64,000 bases of DNA from Clostridiaceae bacterium (lineage in GTDB: Bacteria; Bacillota; Clostridia; Lachnospirales; Lachnospiraceae). Shown piece after piece: positions 36,029-44,809 of this stretch (its first letter is position 1; each line of letters starts with the position of its first letter). The DNA is taken from contig CAJTGF010000001.1 of assembly GCA_910575585.1 (NCBI GenBank), forward strand, positions 310,197 through 374,196, written 5' to 3'. Position numbers and translations under genes: made by a program. The notes below the pieces were generated by a model. That model searched no databases, was not told where the DNA came from, and saw only the letters and a list, made by a program, of their open reading frames with translations.

Positions 36029-36805
36029 ATGAATTATCATATTCTCACCTTATTTCCCCAGATGGTGACAGAGGGACTCAATACCAGCATTATCGGGAGG
36101 GCGGCGGAAAAAGGGCTCATAACCATCAACGCCCTCAACATACGGGACTACTCAAAGGACAAACACCGGCACGTGGATGACGCGCCCTACGGCGGCGGCG
36201 CCGGCATGGTGATGCAGCCGGGGCCGGTGTGCGACTGCTATGAAGATCTGTGCAGGAGGCTGAACAAGCGGCCAAGAGTGCTGTATATGACGCCTCAGGG
36301 CCGGGTGTTCAGCCAGGCGATTGCTCAGGAGCTGGCGCGGGAGGAGGATCTGGTGTTTCTCTGCGGCCATTACGAGGGCATTGACGAGCGGGCCCTGTCC
36401 CGGATCGTCACGGATCATCTGTCCATAGGGGATTATGTTCTCACAGGCGGGGAACTGCCTGCCATGGTGATGATCGACTGCATTTCCAGGCTGGTGCCGG
36501 GAGTCTTAAACAACGACGAGTCCGCCCAGATCGACTCTTTCCACGACAATCTGCTGGAGTATCCCCAGTACACCAGGCCGGAAATTTATGAGGGGATGCA
36601 GGTGCCTCCGGTGCTTTTGTCAGGCCATCACAAGAATATTGAAGCCTGGAGGCGGCAGGAGTCCATTAGGCGGACCCTTACGATGCGGCCGGATCTTTTG
36701 GAGAACGCCAGCCTGACGAAGAAAGAGCAGGAGTTTTTAAAGGCGCTGCGGGAGGAAATTCACGAAGAAAGTGCTTGCGCCCAGGAATATAGTGTGATAG
36801 AATAA
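36029..36805 (+). CDS. trmD: tRNA (guanine37-N1)-methyltransferase TrmD
   Basis: 258 residues. SPOUT methyltransferase that methylates G37 of tRNAs to prevent frameshifting. Motifs: NYHILTLFPQMV, the DDAPYGGGAGMVM loop, FLCGHYEGIDERAL and the knot SIGDYVLTGGELPAM. Start ATG 36029 after GGAAAGGACATGTG; an upstream in-frame ATG at 35999 is less suitable. It overlaps nothing and precedes rplS by 84 bases. Confidence 0.96.
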   Translation: MNYHILTLFPQMVTEGLNTSIIGRAAEKGLITINALNIRDYSKDKHRHVDDAPYGGGAGMVMQPGPVCDCYEDLCRRLNKRPRVLYMTPQGRVFSQAIAQELAREEDLVFLCGHYEGIDERALSRIVTDHLSIGDYVLTGGELPAMVMIDCISRLVPGVLNNDESAQIDSFHDNLLEYPQYTRPEIYEGMQVPPVLLSGHHKNIEAWRRQESIRRTLTMRPDLLENASLTKKEQEFLKALREEIHEESACAQEYSVIE

Positions 36806-36889
36806 ATTGGTTTTCAAAATAAGAGATGGTCCTCTGTTACCGAAATACGGGTATTACGAACATCAAACATATTTTAAGGAGGTTCCAAA

Positions 36890-37237
36890 GTGAACGAGAT
36901 CATCAAAAGCATCGAAGCAACTCAGCTGAAGGCGTCTGTGCCGGAGTTCCATGTTGGCGATACCGTAAGAGTACACAACAAGATCAAAGAGGGTAACCGG
37001 GAGAGGATTCAGGTATTTGAGGGAACGGTCATCAAGAGGCAGAACGGCGGAGCGAGAGAGACCTTTACCGTGAGAAAGAATTCCAACGGTATCGGCGTTG
37101 AGAAGACATGGCCGGTACACTCTCCGTTTGTGGACAACATTGAGGTAGTCCGCAGAGGTAAGGTAAGGAGAGCGAAACTGTACTACTTAAGAGACAGAGT
37201 AGGAAAGGCGGCCAAGGTAAAAGAGTTGGTAAAGTAA
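36890..37237 (+). CDS. rplS: 50S ribosomal protein L19
   Basis: 115 residues ([60 protein letters not shown]). Located at the 30S-50S interface. Starts with GTG after AAGGAGG. The 84-bp leader may hold an L19 autoregulatory structure, but I cannot define one. Confidence 0.97.
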   Translation: MNEIIKSIEATQLKASVPEFHVGDTVRVHNKIKEGNRERIQVFEGTVIKRQNGGARETFTVRKNSNGIGVEKTWPVHSPFVDNIEVVRRGKVRRAKLYYLRDRVGKAAKVKELVK

Positions 37238-37259
37238 TTTATTTTCAGATGCAGCCCAG

Positions 37260-37288
37260 GGACAATAAAGACGATTTATTGTCCTTTT
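37260..37288 (+). terminator. Terminator after rplS
   Basis: GGACAATAAA / TTTATTGTCC stem, loop GACGA-like, followed by TTTTCTT. Confidence 0.85.
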
Positions 37289-37336
37289 CTTACTTTACAG
37301 GAAATCTATGACGGAATGTGACAGGCAGGTGTAAGT

Positions 37337-37882
37337 TTGGAATTTTATCAGATAGAGGATACAACCCCTCTAAGAAGGGCCATAAAGTGGGTCGTCGATA
37401 TTGTGGTGGTGATCTCCCTGGCCTGGTTTGTGGCCTATGGGTTCGGCACCCAGATCAAAATCGCCGGACAGTCCATGGCGCCTCTGCTTTTGGGGGATGA
37501 TGTGGTGCTGATGAACCGGCTTGCCTATGACTTTGGAAGTCCCGGGCGGCTGGACGTGGTGGTGTTTGAAAGGGAGGACGGCAAGTCCAATGTAAAAAGG
37601 GTCATCGGCCTGCCCGGCGAGGTGGTCCAGATCACCGACGGATTTGTCTATATTGACGGCAGGAAGCTGGAGGGAGAACAGGGGCTTGACATGGCTGTGC
37701 TTCCGGGCATTGCGGAGAATCCGGTGACTCTGGGGGAGGAGGAGTATTTCCTTCTGGGGGATAACCGGGAAGGGAGCGAGGACAGCCGTTTTGTGAATAT
37801 TGGAAATGTAAAGAGGGATCAGATCAAGGGAAAGGTATGGCTGCGTCTGATGCCCCTTTTGGATATAGCATTGATAGAATAG
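37337..37882 (+). CDS. lepB: Signal peptidase I
   Basis: 181 residues. One N-terminal membrane anchor (VVDIVVVISLAWFVAYGFG, about 20-38), catalytic serine GQSMAPLL (about 46), lysine NVKRVIGLPGE (about 85) and box E LGDNREGSEDSR. Cleaves signal peptides on the outer face of the membrane. Starts at TTG 37337; no ATG is available in frame before the anchor. rbgA starts 11 bases after its stop. Confidence 0.93.
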   Translation: MEFYQIEDTTPLRRAIKWVVDIVVVISLAWFVAYGFGTQIKIAGQSMAPLLLGDDVVLMNRLAYDFGSPGRLDVVVFEREDGKSNVKRVIGLPGEVVQITDGFVYIDGRKLEGEQGLDMAVLPGIAENPVTLGEEEYFLLGDNREGSEDSRFVNIGNVKRDQIKGKVWLRLMPLLDIALIE

Positions 37883-37893
37883 GAGTTGTCAGT

Positions 37894-38787
37894 ATGAATA
37901 TACAGTGGTATCCCGGCCATATGACCAAGGCCAGGCGGGCTATGAAGGAAGATATGAAGCTGATCGACCTGATCATCGAACTGGTGGATGCCAGGGTGCC
38001 GGTTTCCAGCAGGAATCCGGATATTGATGAGCTGGGCAGGCAGAAGGCCAGGCTGGTGCTCCTCAACAAGGCCGATCTGGCCGGCGAAGGGGCCAATGAC
38101 GCCTGGGTCCGGTGGTTTCGGGGCCAGGGAGTCCAGGCGGTGAAGCTGGATTCCAGAAGCCGGGCCGGGTTAAAGCAGATCCAGGCAGCGGTCCAGGAGG
38201 CTTGCAGAGAGAAGATCGAGAGGGATAAAAAGCGGGGCATTTTAAACCGCCCGGTGCGGGCCATGGTGGTAGGCATCCCCAACGTTGGCAAGTCTACATT
38301 CATCAATTCCTACGCGGGGAAAGCCTGCGCCAGGACAGGCAATAAGCCGGGGGTCACCAAGGGGAACCAGTGGATAAGGCTGAACAAGAGCCTGGAGCTT
38401 CTGGACACTCCCGGCATCTTGTGGCCCCGGTTTGAGAGCCAGGAGGTGGGGCTCCATCTGGCGCTGATCGGCTCCATCAATGACCAGATCCTGGACAGGC
38501 AGCAGCTGGGGGCAGAGCTTATTTGTCTTCTGGCAGAGCGGTATCCTTTGGCGCTTGCCCAGCGGTACGGGGACATAGGGGCCGGGGGGCATTTAGTCCA
38601 GGTCGATGGTTTAGAAGAGGCGGCCGGGATCTTGGAGGAGATCGCAAGGGCCAGAGGCTGTCTTATGAAGGGCGGTCAGTGCGATCTTAAGAAGGCGGCG
38701 GATCTTCTGCTGGATGATTTCAGAAGCGGGAGATTGGGCAGGATCACCTTGGAGTTTCCGCCTGATGAAGAGAACACGGATGGTTGA
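37894..38787 (+). CDS. rbgA: Ribosome biogenesis GTPase RbgA (YlqF)
   Basis: 297 residues. A circularly permuted GTPase: NIQWYPGHMTKARRAM, G4 LVLLNKADL, G1 VGIPNVGKSTFIN, G2/G3 GVTKGNQWI and LLDTPGILWP, then a helical C-terminal domain. Needed for late 50S assembly. Start ATG 37894 after AGGAG; a family B palindrome follows the stop directly. Confidence 0.96.
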   Translation: MNIQWYPGHMTKARRAMKEDMKLIDLIIELVDARVPVSSRNPDIDELGRQKARLVLLNKADLAGEGANDAWVRWFRGQGVQAVKLDSRSRAGLKQIQAAVQEACREKIERDKKRGILNRPVRAMVVGIPNVGKSTFINSYAGKACARTGNKPGVTKGNQWIRLNKSLELLDTPGILWPRFESQEVGLHLALIGSINDQILDRQQLGAELICLLAERYPLALAQRYGDIGAGGHLVQVDGLEEAAGILEEIARARGCLMKGGQCDLKKAADLLLDDFRSGRLGRITLEFPPDEENTDG

Positions 38788-38790
38788 GAC

Positions 38791-38953
38791 ATGTACTCTC
38801 GGAGTCTCTTTGTGCCTGATTTTGTGAGATGATTTTTTGTCAGATGTGCATAAATTTATGAGGCGTACGTGGAACGTACGTTGATTAAATTTATGTGCAT
38901 ATGACGGAAAATCATCCACAAAGGCAGGTGCAAGAGAGATTCCGAGAGTACAT
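38791..38953 (+). mobile_element. Family B palindromic element, copy 2
   Basis: 163 bp, reverse complement of copy 1 with only a few changes. It sits between rbgA and rnhB. It starts 4 bp after the rbgA stop and ends 26 bp before the rnhB start codon. It opens the rnhB frame upstream, but the rnhB Shine-Dalgarno lies just outside the element. Confidence 0.87.
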
Positions 38954-38978
38954 AGACACGAAAAGGAGGAAAACTGCC

Positions 38979-39686
38979 ATGGCCGTAAAACCGTTGACAG
39001 GAGAAAAACTGGAAAAAGAATTGGCCCGGCTGGAAGCTATGACAGCGTATGAGCGGTCCTGTGAGGAAAAGGGGCGGGTCTGCTGCTGCGGGATCGACGA
39101 GGCGGGCCGTGGTCCTTTGGCAGGGCCGGTGGTGGCCGCTGCGGTGGTCCTTCCAAAGGACTGCCGGATCTTATATCTGAATGACTCCAAAAAGCTTTCC
39201 CCAAAAAAGCGGGACATGCTGTACGACGAGATCACGGTCAAGGCTGTTGCTTTTGGGGTGGGCATGGCGTCGCCGGGGCGTATTGACGAGATTAATATCC
39301 TGCAGGCCACTTATGAGGCCATGAGGCAGGCCATCCGGCAGCTGGGCGTTGCGCCAGATGTTCTCCTTAACGACGCGGTGGTGATCCCGGGCATTGACAC
39401 CCAGCAGATCCCCATTGTGAAGGGGGACGCCAAAAGCGTGTCCATCGCCGCGGCCAGCATCCTGGCCAAGGTGACCAGGGACCGGATGATGGAAGAGTAT
39501 GACCGTCTCTATCCCCAGTACGGATTTGGAACGCATAAAGGGTATGGGACGGCGGCTCACATAAGGGCTCTTAGGGAACACGGCCCCTGTGCCATTCACA
39601 GGCGGACGTTTTTGAAGAACTTTCATTTGGAGGAAAGGCGGGAGATTGCAGGAGAGGAATCGGCGGAAAGCAGGCAAATGCTATGA
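38979..39686 (+). CDS. rnhB: Ribonuclease HII
   Basis: 235 residues. Removes RNA from RNA-DNA hybrids and excises misincorporated ribonucleotides. Catalytic acids: CCGIDEAGRGPLAGPVVAA (D and E), LNDSKKLSPKKRD, and the later D in LLNDAVVIPG and KVTRDRMM. Start ATG 38979 after AAAAGGAGG; the frame is open to 38895 inside the family B element, which is not a real start. It overlaps the yraN start by 41 bases. Confidence 0.95.
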   Translation: MAVKPLTGEKLEKELARLEAMTAYERSCEEKGRVCCCGIDEAGRGPLAGPVVAAAVVLPKDCRILYLNDSKKLSPKKRDMLYDEITVKAVAFGVGMASPGRIDEINILQATYEAMRQAIRQLGVAPDVLLNDAVVIPGIDTQQIPIVKGDAKSVSIAAASILAKVTRDRMMEEYDRLYPQYGFGTHKGYGTAAHIRALREHGPCAIHRRTFLKNFHLEERREIAGEESAESRQML

Positions 39687-39996
39687 GGATTTGGCGGCTC
39701 TTTACTTAAAAGAGCAGGGGTATGAGATTTTGGAACGCAATTACAGGGACCGGCTGGGCGAGATCGACCTTATTGCAAAAGACGGGCAGTATTTGGTCTT
39801 TGTGGAGGTGAAGTACCGCAGGGACCCAAAGAGCGGGTATCCGGAGGAGGCGGTTGGCGGGCGGAAACAAAAAAAGATCCGTCATACGGCTTCCTACTAT
39901 CTCTACCGCCGCGGGTATGGGGAGGACATGCCCTGCAGGTTTGATGTGGTGAGCATTGCGGGGGAGGAGATCTCCCTGATCAAGGACGCGTTTTGA
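39646..39996 (+). CDS. yraN: YraN family (UPF0102) nuclease-like protein
   Basis: 116 residues of the UPF0102 family, a small PD-(D/E)XK nuclease fold: CYEDLAALYLKEQGYEIL, RDRLGEIDLIAKDGQYLVF, VEVKYRR (E-x-K), FDVVSI. Usually encoded beside rnhB, with an unproven role in DNA maintenance. Starts at TTG 39646 inside the rnhB end. Confidence 0.9.
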   Translation: MQERNRRKAGKCYEDLAALYLKEQGYEILERNYRDRLGEIDLIAKDGQYLVFVEVKYRRDPKSGYPEEAVGGRKQKKIRHTASYYLYRRGYGEDMPCRFDVVSIAGEEISLIKDAF

Positions 39997-40013
39997 AGGC
40001 ATGATGACAGAAA

Positions 40014-40148
40014 GTAACAGTTCAGGCAGGTCTGCGCATTTACTTGCGCTGACCGTACGAAAACGTAATGGTAGCAGGCATCCGGCCCATCGCGAAGCGA
40101 TTTTTATGGCCGGATGTGTAACAGTTCAAGGGTTATCTGAACGGTTAC
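40014..40148. repeat. Family C hairpin cluster, copy 2
   Basis: Starts GTAACAGTTCAG and ends with the hairpin GTAACAGTTCAAGGGTTATC to 40148 that nearly equals 26959-26989. Between them is a two-level hairpin, CATCCGGCCCATCGC-GAA-GCGAT-GGCCGGATG. The inner shape (outer stem plus an ATCGC/GCGAT inner stem) recurs at 52446-52488 with different outer arms. No gene. Confidence 0.65.
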
Positions 40149-40167
40149 GAAAGAAAGGAGAAAGGCC

Positions 40168-40716
40168 ATGGTATTGGAGACAGGCAGGTTGTATCTTTTG
40201 TCCCCTGACAGCGTGGACGCGGAGGCAGTTGCGGAGTATGTCTGCAGGAACCGGGAGTTTATGCGGGAATTTGAGCCGGAGCGGGATAAGGAGTATTACA
40301 CCGCGGATTTTCACAGAACGATGCTTGGGCAGCAGGAGAAGGACTGGAATGATCAAAGAGGCTACCGGTTTTACATATCCCCCAAAGACCACAAAGATCG
40401 GATCATCGGGTTTGTGGGGCTTAGCAATGTGGTTATGGGGGCTTTTTGTTCCTGCTTTATCGGGTGTCAGCTGGATAAGGATCACCTAAGGCAGGGGCTT
40501 ATGACGGAAGCGGTGAATCAGGTGGTAACGTACGCCTTTGACAGCCTGGGGCTTCACCGCATTGAGGGGAATATTATGCCCAGGAACAAGGCGTCCATCG
40601 GCGTGGCCAAAAAGTGCGGGTTTGCGGAGGAAGGGCTTTCCAGGAAGTATCTGAAGATCAACGGCGTCTGGGAGGATCACCTTCATTTTGTCAGGCTTAA
40701 TGAGGAGATGGAGTGA
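40168..40716 (+). CDS. GNAT acetyltransferase, RimJ/RimL-like
   Basis: 182 residues (ETGRLYLLSPDSVDAEAVAE, IGCQLDKDHLRQGLMTEAVN, LHRIEGNIMPRNKASIGVAKKCGF). The family acetylates protein N-termini or small amines with acetyl-CoA. Substrate unknown. AAAGGAGAAAGG precedes the ATG. Its end overlaps the open frame of pgeF. Confidence 0.87.
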   Translation: MVLETGRLYLLSPDSVDAEAVAEYVCRNREFMREFEPERDKEYYTADFHRTMLGQQEKDWNDQRGYRFYISPKDHKDRIIGFVGLSNVVMGAFCSCFIGCQLDKDHLRQGLMTEAVNQVVTYAFDSLGLHRIEGNIMPRNKASIGVAKKCGFAEEGLSRKYLKINGVWEDHLHFVRLNEEME

Positions 40717-40742
40717 GTGTTCGCAATAAGGAGGGGCTGGAT

Positions 40743-41603
40743 ATGGAGATTTGCTGGGTCCGCCGGGGCGAGAAAAATGCTGCGGTTGTCAGTGAGGTAG
40801 AGAGAGCGGGCGTCCGTTATCTGACGTTCCCGCTTTTGGAAGAGAGCGGGCTTGTGTCCCACGGGTTTGCCACCAGGCTGGGAGGCGTCAGCCAGGGCAA
40901 GTTTGCCCAGATGAACTTAAGTTTTACCAGAGGGGACGACCCGGACCATGTGAGGGAGAATTATCGCCGCATGGCTAAGGCCCTGGAGGTGGACATGGAG
41001 CGGATGGTGCTGGCATACCAGACCCACACCACCAACGTCAGAAGGGTCACAAAAGAGGATGGAGGAAAAGGGATCCTGCGGGAGCGGGATTACCGGGATG
41101 TGGACGGGCTGATCACGGATGCGCCGGGAATCACCCTGGTGACGTTTTTTGCGGACTGCGTTCCCCTTTATTTTTTGGACCCTGTCCACAGGGCCATAGG
41201 GCTTAGCCATTCCGGGTGGCGGGGAACCGTAAGGCGCATGGGAAGAGCGACTTTGGAGGCTATGGGGGAAGCTTTTGGCACCAGGCCAAAGGATGTGCTT
41301 GCCTGCGTCGGTCCCAGCATCTGCAGGGACTGCTTTGAGGTGGGACGGGAAGTGGCAGAGGAGTTTCAAAAGGAATTTTCCAGGAAGTACTGGGATGAGC
41401 TGTTTTATGAAAAGGAAAACGGGAAGTTCCAGCTGGATTTGTGGAGGAGCAATGAGATCATCCTGCAGGAGGCGGGAGTTTTGCTGGAGCATATCCAGGT
41501 TACCGATATCTGCACCAGATGTAATCCCCAATATCTGTTCTCCCATCGGTTTGCAGGGGAGGAGAGAGGCAATCTGGCGGCGTTTTTGTGCCTGAAAGAG
41601 TAA
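40743..41603 (+). CDS. pgeF: Purine nucleoside phosphorylase / YfiH family (PgeF)
   Basis: 286 residues of the YfiH/LACC1 family with the zinc-site pieces LAYQTHTTNV, FFADCVPLYF and GLSHSGWRGTVRRM. Family members are peptidoglycan-editing factors or purine nucleoside phosphorylases/deaminases. Start ATG 40743 after AATAAGGAGGGG; the frame is open to 40713. Confidence 0.9.
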   Translation: MEICWVRRGEKNAAVVSEVERAGVRYLTFPLLEESGLVSHGFATRLGGVSQGKFAQMNLSFTRGDDPDHVRENYRRMAKALEVDMERMVLAYQTHTTNVRRVTKEDGGKGILRERDYRDVDGLITDAPGITLVTFFADCVPLYFLDPVHRAIGLSHSGWRGTVRRMGRATLEAMGEAFGTRPKDVLACVGPSICRDCFEVGREVAEEFQKEFSRKYWDELFYEKENGKFQLDLWRSNEIILQEAGVLLEHIQVTDICTRCNPQYLFSHRFAGEERGNLAAFLCLKE

Positions 41604-41631
41604 GTTTTATATCGTGACAGCAAAAAGCATT

Positions 41632-41678
41632 GCCCCGGAAAGGATCTCTATATTTCGATGGATCCTATCCGGGGCAAG
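41632..41678. terminator. Bidirectional terminator after pgeF
   Basis: TTGCCCCGGAAAGGATC pairs with GATCCTATCCGGGGCAA around a 15-base loop. It serves the converging pgeF and the reverse-strand hypothetical gene. Confidence 0.75.
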
Positions 41679-41684
41679 ACGGTT

Positions 41685-42617
41685 TTATAAGTTGAGAGAA
41701 ACTGCGGATGTGTCGGTTTCGCCGGGAAAAGTCTGGGCCAGCAAATAGGCGGCCTGGGCTTTTTGCTGCATGGCGCCAAAGATGTCCAAACCTTCTTCTG
41801 CCAAAGATGAGGACGGATCGCCATTACCGGCGTTTTCCTGTTCCGCCTTGGCCCACCGGGCTTCCTCATCCAGAATCGCTTTCATAATGGTTCCTTCTTC
41901 CGCGGCGTCATCGGCGGACGACTCCGGCACGGCAGGTTTTTTCTCTTCCTCTTGTTTGGGGATCTCGTATTCTGCCGCGTCTTTTGCTTCTTTGGCCGGC
42001 TCCTGGCCGGAAACGGCGTTTAAGTCCAGAACCGTATTTTGAACGCCCTCTGCCTTGTCCTTATCTTTGGCAGGCAATAGGGTGTCGGGAAGGGTCTTAT
42101 ACTCCGGAGTGTCGATAAATTCATGCATGGCATCGTCAAGAGCGGCGGCTTTGTAGTGCTCCATCTGAAGCAGCTCCTGCTTTTGCTCCCGGGACAGGTA
42201 GGTGTTTTTCAAAATGGATCTGACCCGGTTGACCGCCGCCTCGGCGTGGCTGGCTTTCAGCTGCTCAACCTCTTCCTTGGTGCTGCAGGATTCCAGGGAT
42301 TTCTCGTAGGATTTCCGTTCCCTCTCGATGATCTTGGCTTTCTGGTAAGTCCCGGGGTTGTGCTTTTTTAAGTAGTTCATCTCCTGGCTGGTAAGTTCTT
42401 TTCCGGCAGTCAGCTTGATCTCAATGTCTCCCTCCATCCGGCTGGAGCGGTCATATTCGGGATAACGCATGTCATCCACCTGCTTTTTAAACGTATTGTC
42501 AGGGGGAGCGGTGGTATCCGGGGCATAGTCGCCTTCTTCCTGCCTTTTCTGCCACCGCATCCGCATCTCCAGGTTCTTTGTGAGAGAACTTAGAGACGTG
42601 ACCATCATAATACTCAT
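41685..42617 (-). CDS. Hypothetical protein, charged and helical
   Basis: 310 residues, unrecognised beyond being of a kind seen in Lachnospiraceae. The N-terminus MSIMMVTSLSSLTKNLEMRM has no signal peptide. The middle (about 55-150) is strongly helical with coiled-coil-like charge patterns (KAKIIERERKSYEKSLESCS, EEVEQLKASHAEAAVNRVRS). A long acidic, Ala/Pro-rich low-complexity stretch follows (about 185-280). Start at 42617 is chosen for the AAAGGAGG before it. Cytosolic; function unknown. Confidence 0.75.
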   Translation of the reverse strand: MSIMMVTSLSSLTKNLEMRMRWQKRQEEGDYAPDTTAPPDNTFKKQVDDMRYPEYDRSSRMEGDIEIKLTAGKELTSQEMNYLKKHNPGTYQKAKIIERERKSYEKSLESCSTKEEVEQLKASHAEAAVNRVRSILKNTYLSREQKQELLQMEHYKAAALDDAMHEFIDTPEYKTLPDTLLPAKDKDKAEGVQNTVLDLNAVSGQEPAKEAKDAAEYEIPKQEEEKKPAVPESSADDAAEEGTIMKAILDEEARWAKAEQENAGNGDPSSSLAEEGLDIFGAMQQKAQAAYLLAQTFPGETDTSAVSLNL

Positions 42618-42763
42618 AGAAAACCTCCTTTTCCTCATAGGACTGGGCCCATAGACAGGCCCAAATATGGATTGATGTATTACTATATATATCGTCGGAT
42701 CGCGGAAATGGTTAACCTAACCCAGATAAACCGGAACTTTAAATTCGTTATGTTGCTGTATTG

Positions 42764-42999
42764 TTGAGTGAGCAAAGGCGGGGATTGTGGCGGAGCCCGG
42801 GAGGGAAGGCAGGCTGTGTGCCGTTCGGGTTCAGATATGCCAGACATTCCGATGAGCCCTTAAAACGGAAATCAGTCGGGTATCATCCCTCCTGCTTTCC
42901 TGGTCTCATCTCCATGGCATAGATTCACCCGCCCGGCACACAGCCTGCCTTCCCTCCCGGGCAAAAGCAGAATTCGCTGGCCGGGATTTGCTCACTTAA
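42764..42999 (-). repeat. Family A long hairpin repeat, copy 4 (reverse)
   Basis: 236 bp with ends TTGAGTGAGCAAA (42764-42776) and TTTGCTCACTTAA (42987-42999). The stem starting GCCCGGGAGGGAAGGCAGG pairs perfectly for about 29 bp. Loop ATATGCCAGACATTCCGATG is as in the other copies, but the inner loop reads GGTATCATCCC where copies 1-3 read GGTGAGGCCC. Confidence 0.86.
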
Positions 43000-43152
43000 G
43001 GTGGTTTTGATAGGGAACGCTGTTTCGACTCTGTAGTGAAAAGATAACTGCTTTGGCGGCGGTGATAGGTTGTGCATAATATCTATGGGAACGAATCCTG
43101 CTTCTATATTTTTCACTGCAAAGCTGAGGCAGCGTCCCCTACCGAAACCACC

Positions 43153-43377
43153 TTAAGTGAGCAAACCTTAGCCAGCGAATTCTGGTTTTGCCAGGCAGAG
43201 GAGAGCTGTCCCGTCCGGGTGAATCTATGCCATGAAGATGAGACCAGGAAAGCAGGAGGGCTGATACCCGACTGATTTCCGCTTTGGGCTCATCGGAATG
43301 TTTGGCATATCTGAACCCGGACGGGACAGCTCTCCTCTGACTGGCCTCACGACAATCCCCGCCTATTGCTCACTCAA
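43153..43377 (+). repeat. Family A long hairpin repeat, copy 5 (forward)
   Basis: 225 bp, mirror partner of copy 4 across a 153-bp spacer. The stem starting GCCAGGCAGAGGAGAGCTG is nearly that of copy 2, with one mismatch between its own arms. The inner loop variant (GGGCTGATACCCGACTG) is shared with copy 4, not with copy 2. The rest of the gap (42618-42763, 43000-43152, 43378-43471) shows no gene. Confidence 0.86.
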
Positions 43378-43471
43378 CAATACATTTTGCCATTTTGCGC
43401 AAGAAATCGTTCTTAAGGGTCTAAAAATACGCAGGGCGGCGATGGCGGCCGAAAAAGGCGGGGATTGCCGG

Positions 43472-44686
43472 TCACATCTCCTCTTCCCAGTCTTTTAGCT
43501 TCTTCTCCGAAGAGCGGTAGCTCTGGATCAGCTTCTGGAGTTTTTCCGTGGGCGACAGGGTCCGCTCAATGGAAACGTCGTGGTTTAGGGCGTTGATGAT
43601 GGCGGCCAAAAACTTGCTCATGTCCGCTTCCACATACCAGGGGCGGGACAGGAGCTGGGGAGTGCGGTAGGTAAGGTTGGTGGTTATGACGGAGTCAATG
43701 TATCCCTTCTCATAAAACTCATCAAACTGTCCTAAGCCGCTGGTGAAAAGGCCGAAGGTGCAGCAGATGATGACTTTGTTCGCTTTTCGGTCTTTCAGCT
43801 CTTTGGCAGTGTCCAGCATGCTCTCCCCGGAGGAGATCATGTCGTCGATGATGAGTACCGTCTTGCCCTCTACGGAGGATCCTAAAAATTCGTGGGCAAC
43901 AATGGGGTTGCGGCCGTTTTCGATCCTGGAATAGTCCCGGCGCTTGTAGAACATCCCCATGTCCACGCTTAAGTTGTTGGCCAAATAGACGGCCCGGTTC
44001 ATGGCGCCCTCGTCGGGGCTTATGACCATAAAGTGTTCTTTGTCAATGGTAAGGTCCTTGTAGTGACTGAACAGGGTCTTTACAAACTGGTAAGTGGGCA
44101 TAAAGTTGTCAAAGCAGTGGAGGGGAATGGCGTTTTGGACTCTGGGATCGTGGGCGTCAAAGGTGACGATGGTTTTGACTCCCATGGCGATCAGCTCTTC
44201 CAGAGCCATGGCGCAGTCTAAGGATTCCCGGTGGGCTTTTTTGTGCTGCCGGCTTTCGTACAGAAATGGCATGATCACATTGACCCGGTGGGCCGTTCCC
44301 GCGGTGGCTCCGATGATGCGCTTTAAGTCCTGAAAATGGTCGTCAGGTGACATGTGGTTTTCGTGTCCGAACATGCGGTAAGTGAGACTGTGGTTGGTGA
44401 TGTCAGCCATGGCGAAGATATCGGTCCCGCGGACCGATTCTCCCAGATGGGCCTTGGCTTCCCCGGAACCGAAGCGGGGACAGCGCATGGTGAGAAGGTA
44501 GGAATCTACATCATATCCTCGGTAGTTTAAGTCTGCCTTCCGGCGTTTCAGCTCTTCCATGTCATGTCTGCGAAAATGTACAATGTGGTCGTTGACTAAG
44601 GAAGCCAGATCTTTGCAGCCTTCCAGGGCCGCCAGCTTTAAAGGGGCCAGGGGAAGGGAATCTTTAAATAGATAATTGCTTGCCAT
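43472..44686 (-). CDS. prs: Ribose-phosphate pyrophosphokinase, long form
   Basis: 404 residues, against about 315 in common PRPP synthetases. The C-terminal half keeps the family signature: FDAHDPRVQNAI, HFMVISPDEGAMNRAVYLA and the PRPP loop VLIIDDMISSGESMLDTAKE. Makes PRPP from ribose 5-phosphate and ATP for nucleotides, His and Trp. The N-terminus carries about 80 extra residues (ELKRRKADLNYRGYDVDSYL); this longer form occurs in Clostridia. Own promoter upstream on the reverse strand. Confidence 0.92.
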   Translation of the reverse strand: MASNYLFKDSLPLAPLKLAALEGCKDLASLVNDHIVHFRRHDMEELKRRKADLNYRGYDVDSYLLTMRCPRFGSGEAKAHLGESVRGTDIFAMADITNHSLTYRMFGHENHMSPDDHFQDLKRIIGATAGTAHRVNVIMPFLYESRQHKKAHRESLDCAMALEELIAMGVKTIVTFDAHDPRVQNAIPLHCFDNFMPTYQFVKTLFSHYKDLTIDKEHFMVISPDEGAMNRAVYLANNLSVDMGMFYKRRDYSRIENGRNPIVAHEFLGSSVEGKTVLIIDDMISSGESMLDTAKELKDRKANKVIICCTFGLFTSGLGQFDEFYEKGYIDSVITTNLTYRTPQLLSRPWYVEADMSKFLAAIINALNHDVSIERTLSPTEKLQKLIQSYRSSEKKLKDWEEEM

Positions 44687-44742
44687 AAGGCGTTTCCTCC
44701 ATTTTTTCCGGGATGACGAAAATATTTAACGGTTGTGGGGAA

Positions 44743-44772
44743 ATTATACCATTTGGGTGGGAATTGCGTCAA
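44743..44772 (-). promoter_or_regulatory. Promoter of prs
   Basis: Reverse strand: TTGACG (44767-44772), 18-bp spacer, TATAAT (44743-44748). Confidence 0.55.
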
Positions 44773-44809
44773 CATTTCGTGCATAAGTACTGGAAAAAAA
44801 ACAGCGTTC

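Noticed and set aside
38895-38978. N-terminal extension of RNase HII
   Set aside because: It is a translated part of the family B palindrome; ATG 38979 has an AAAAGGAGG site.
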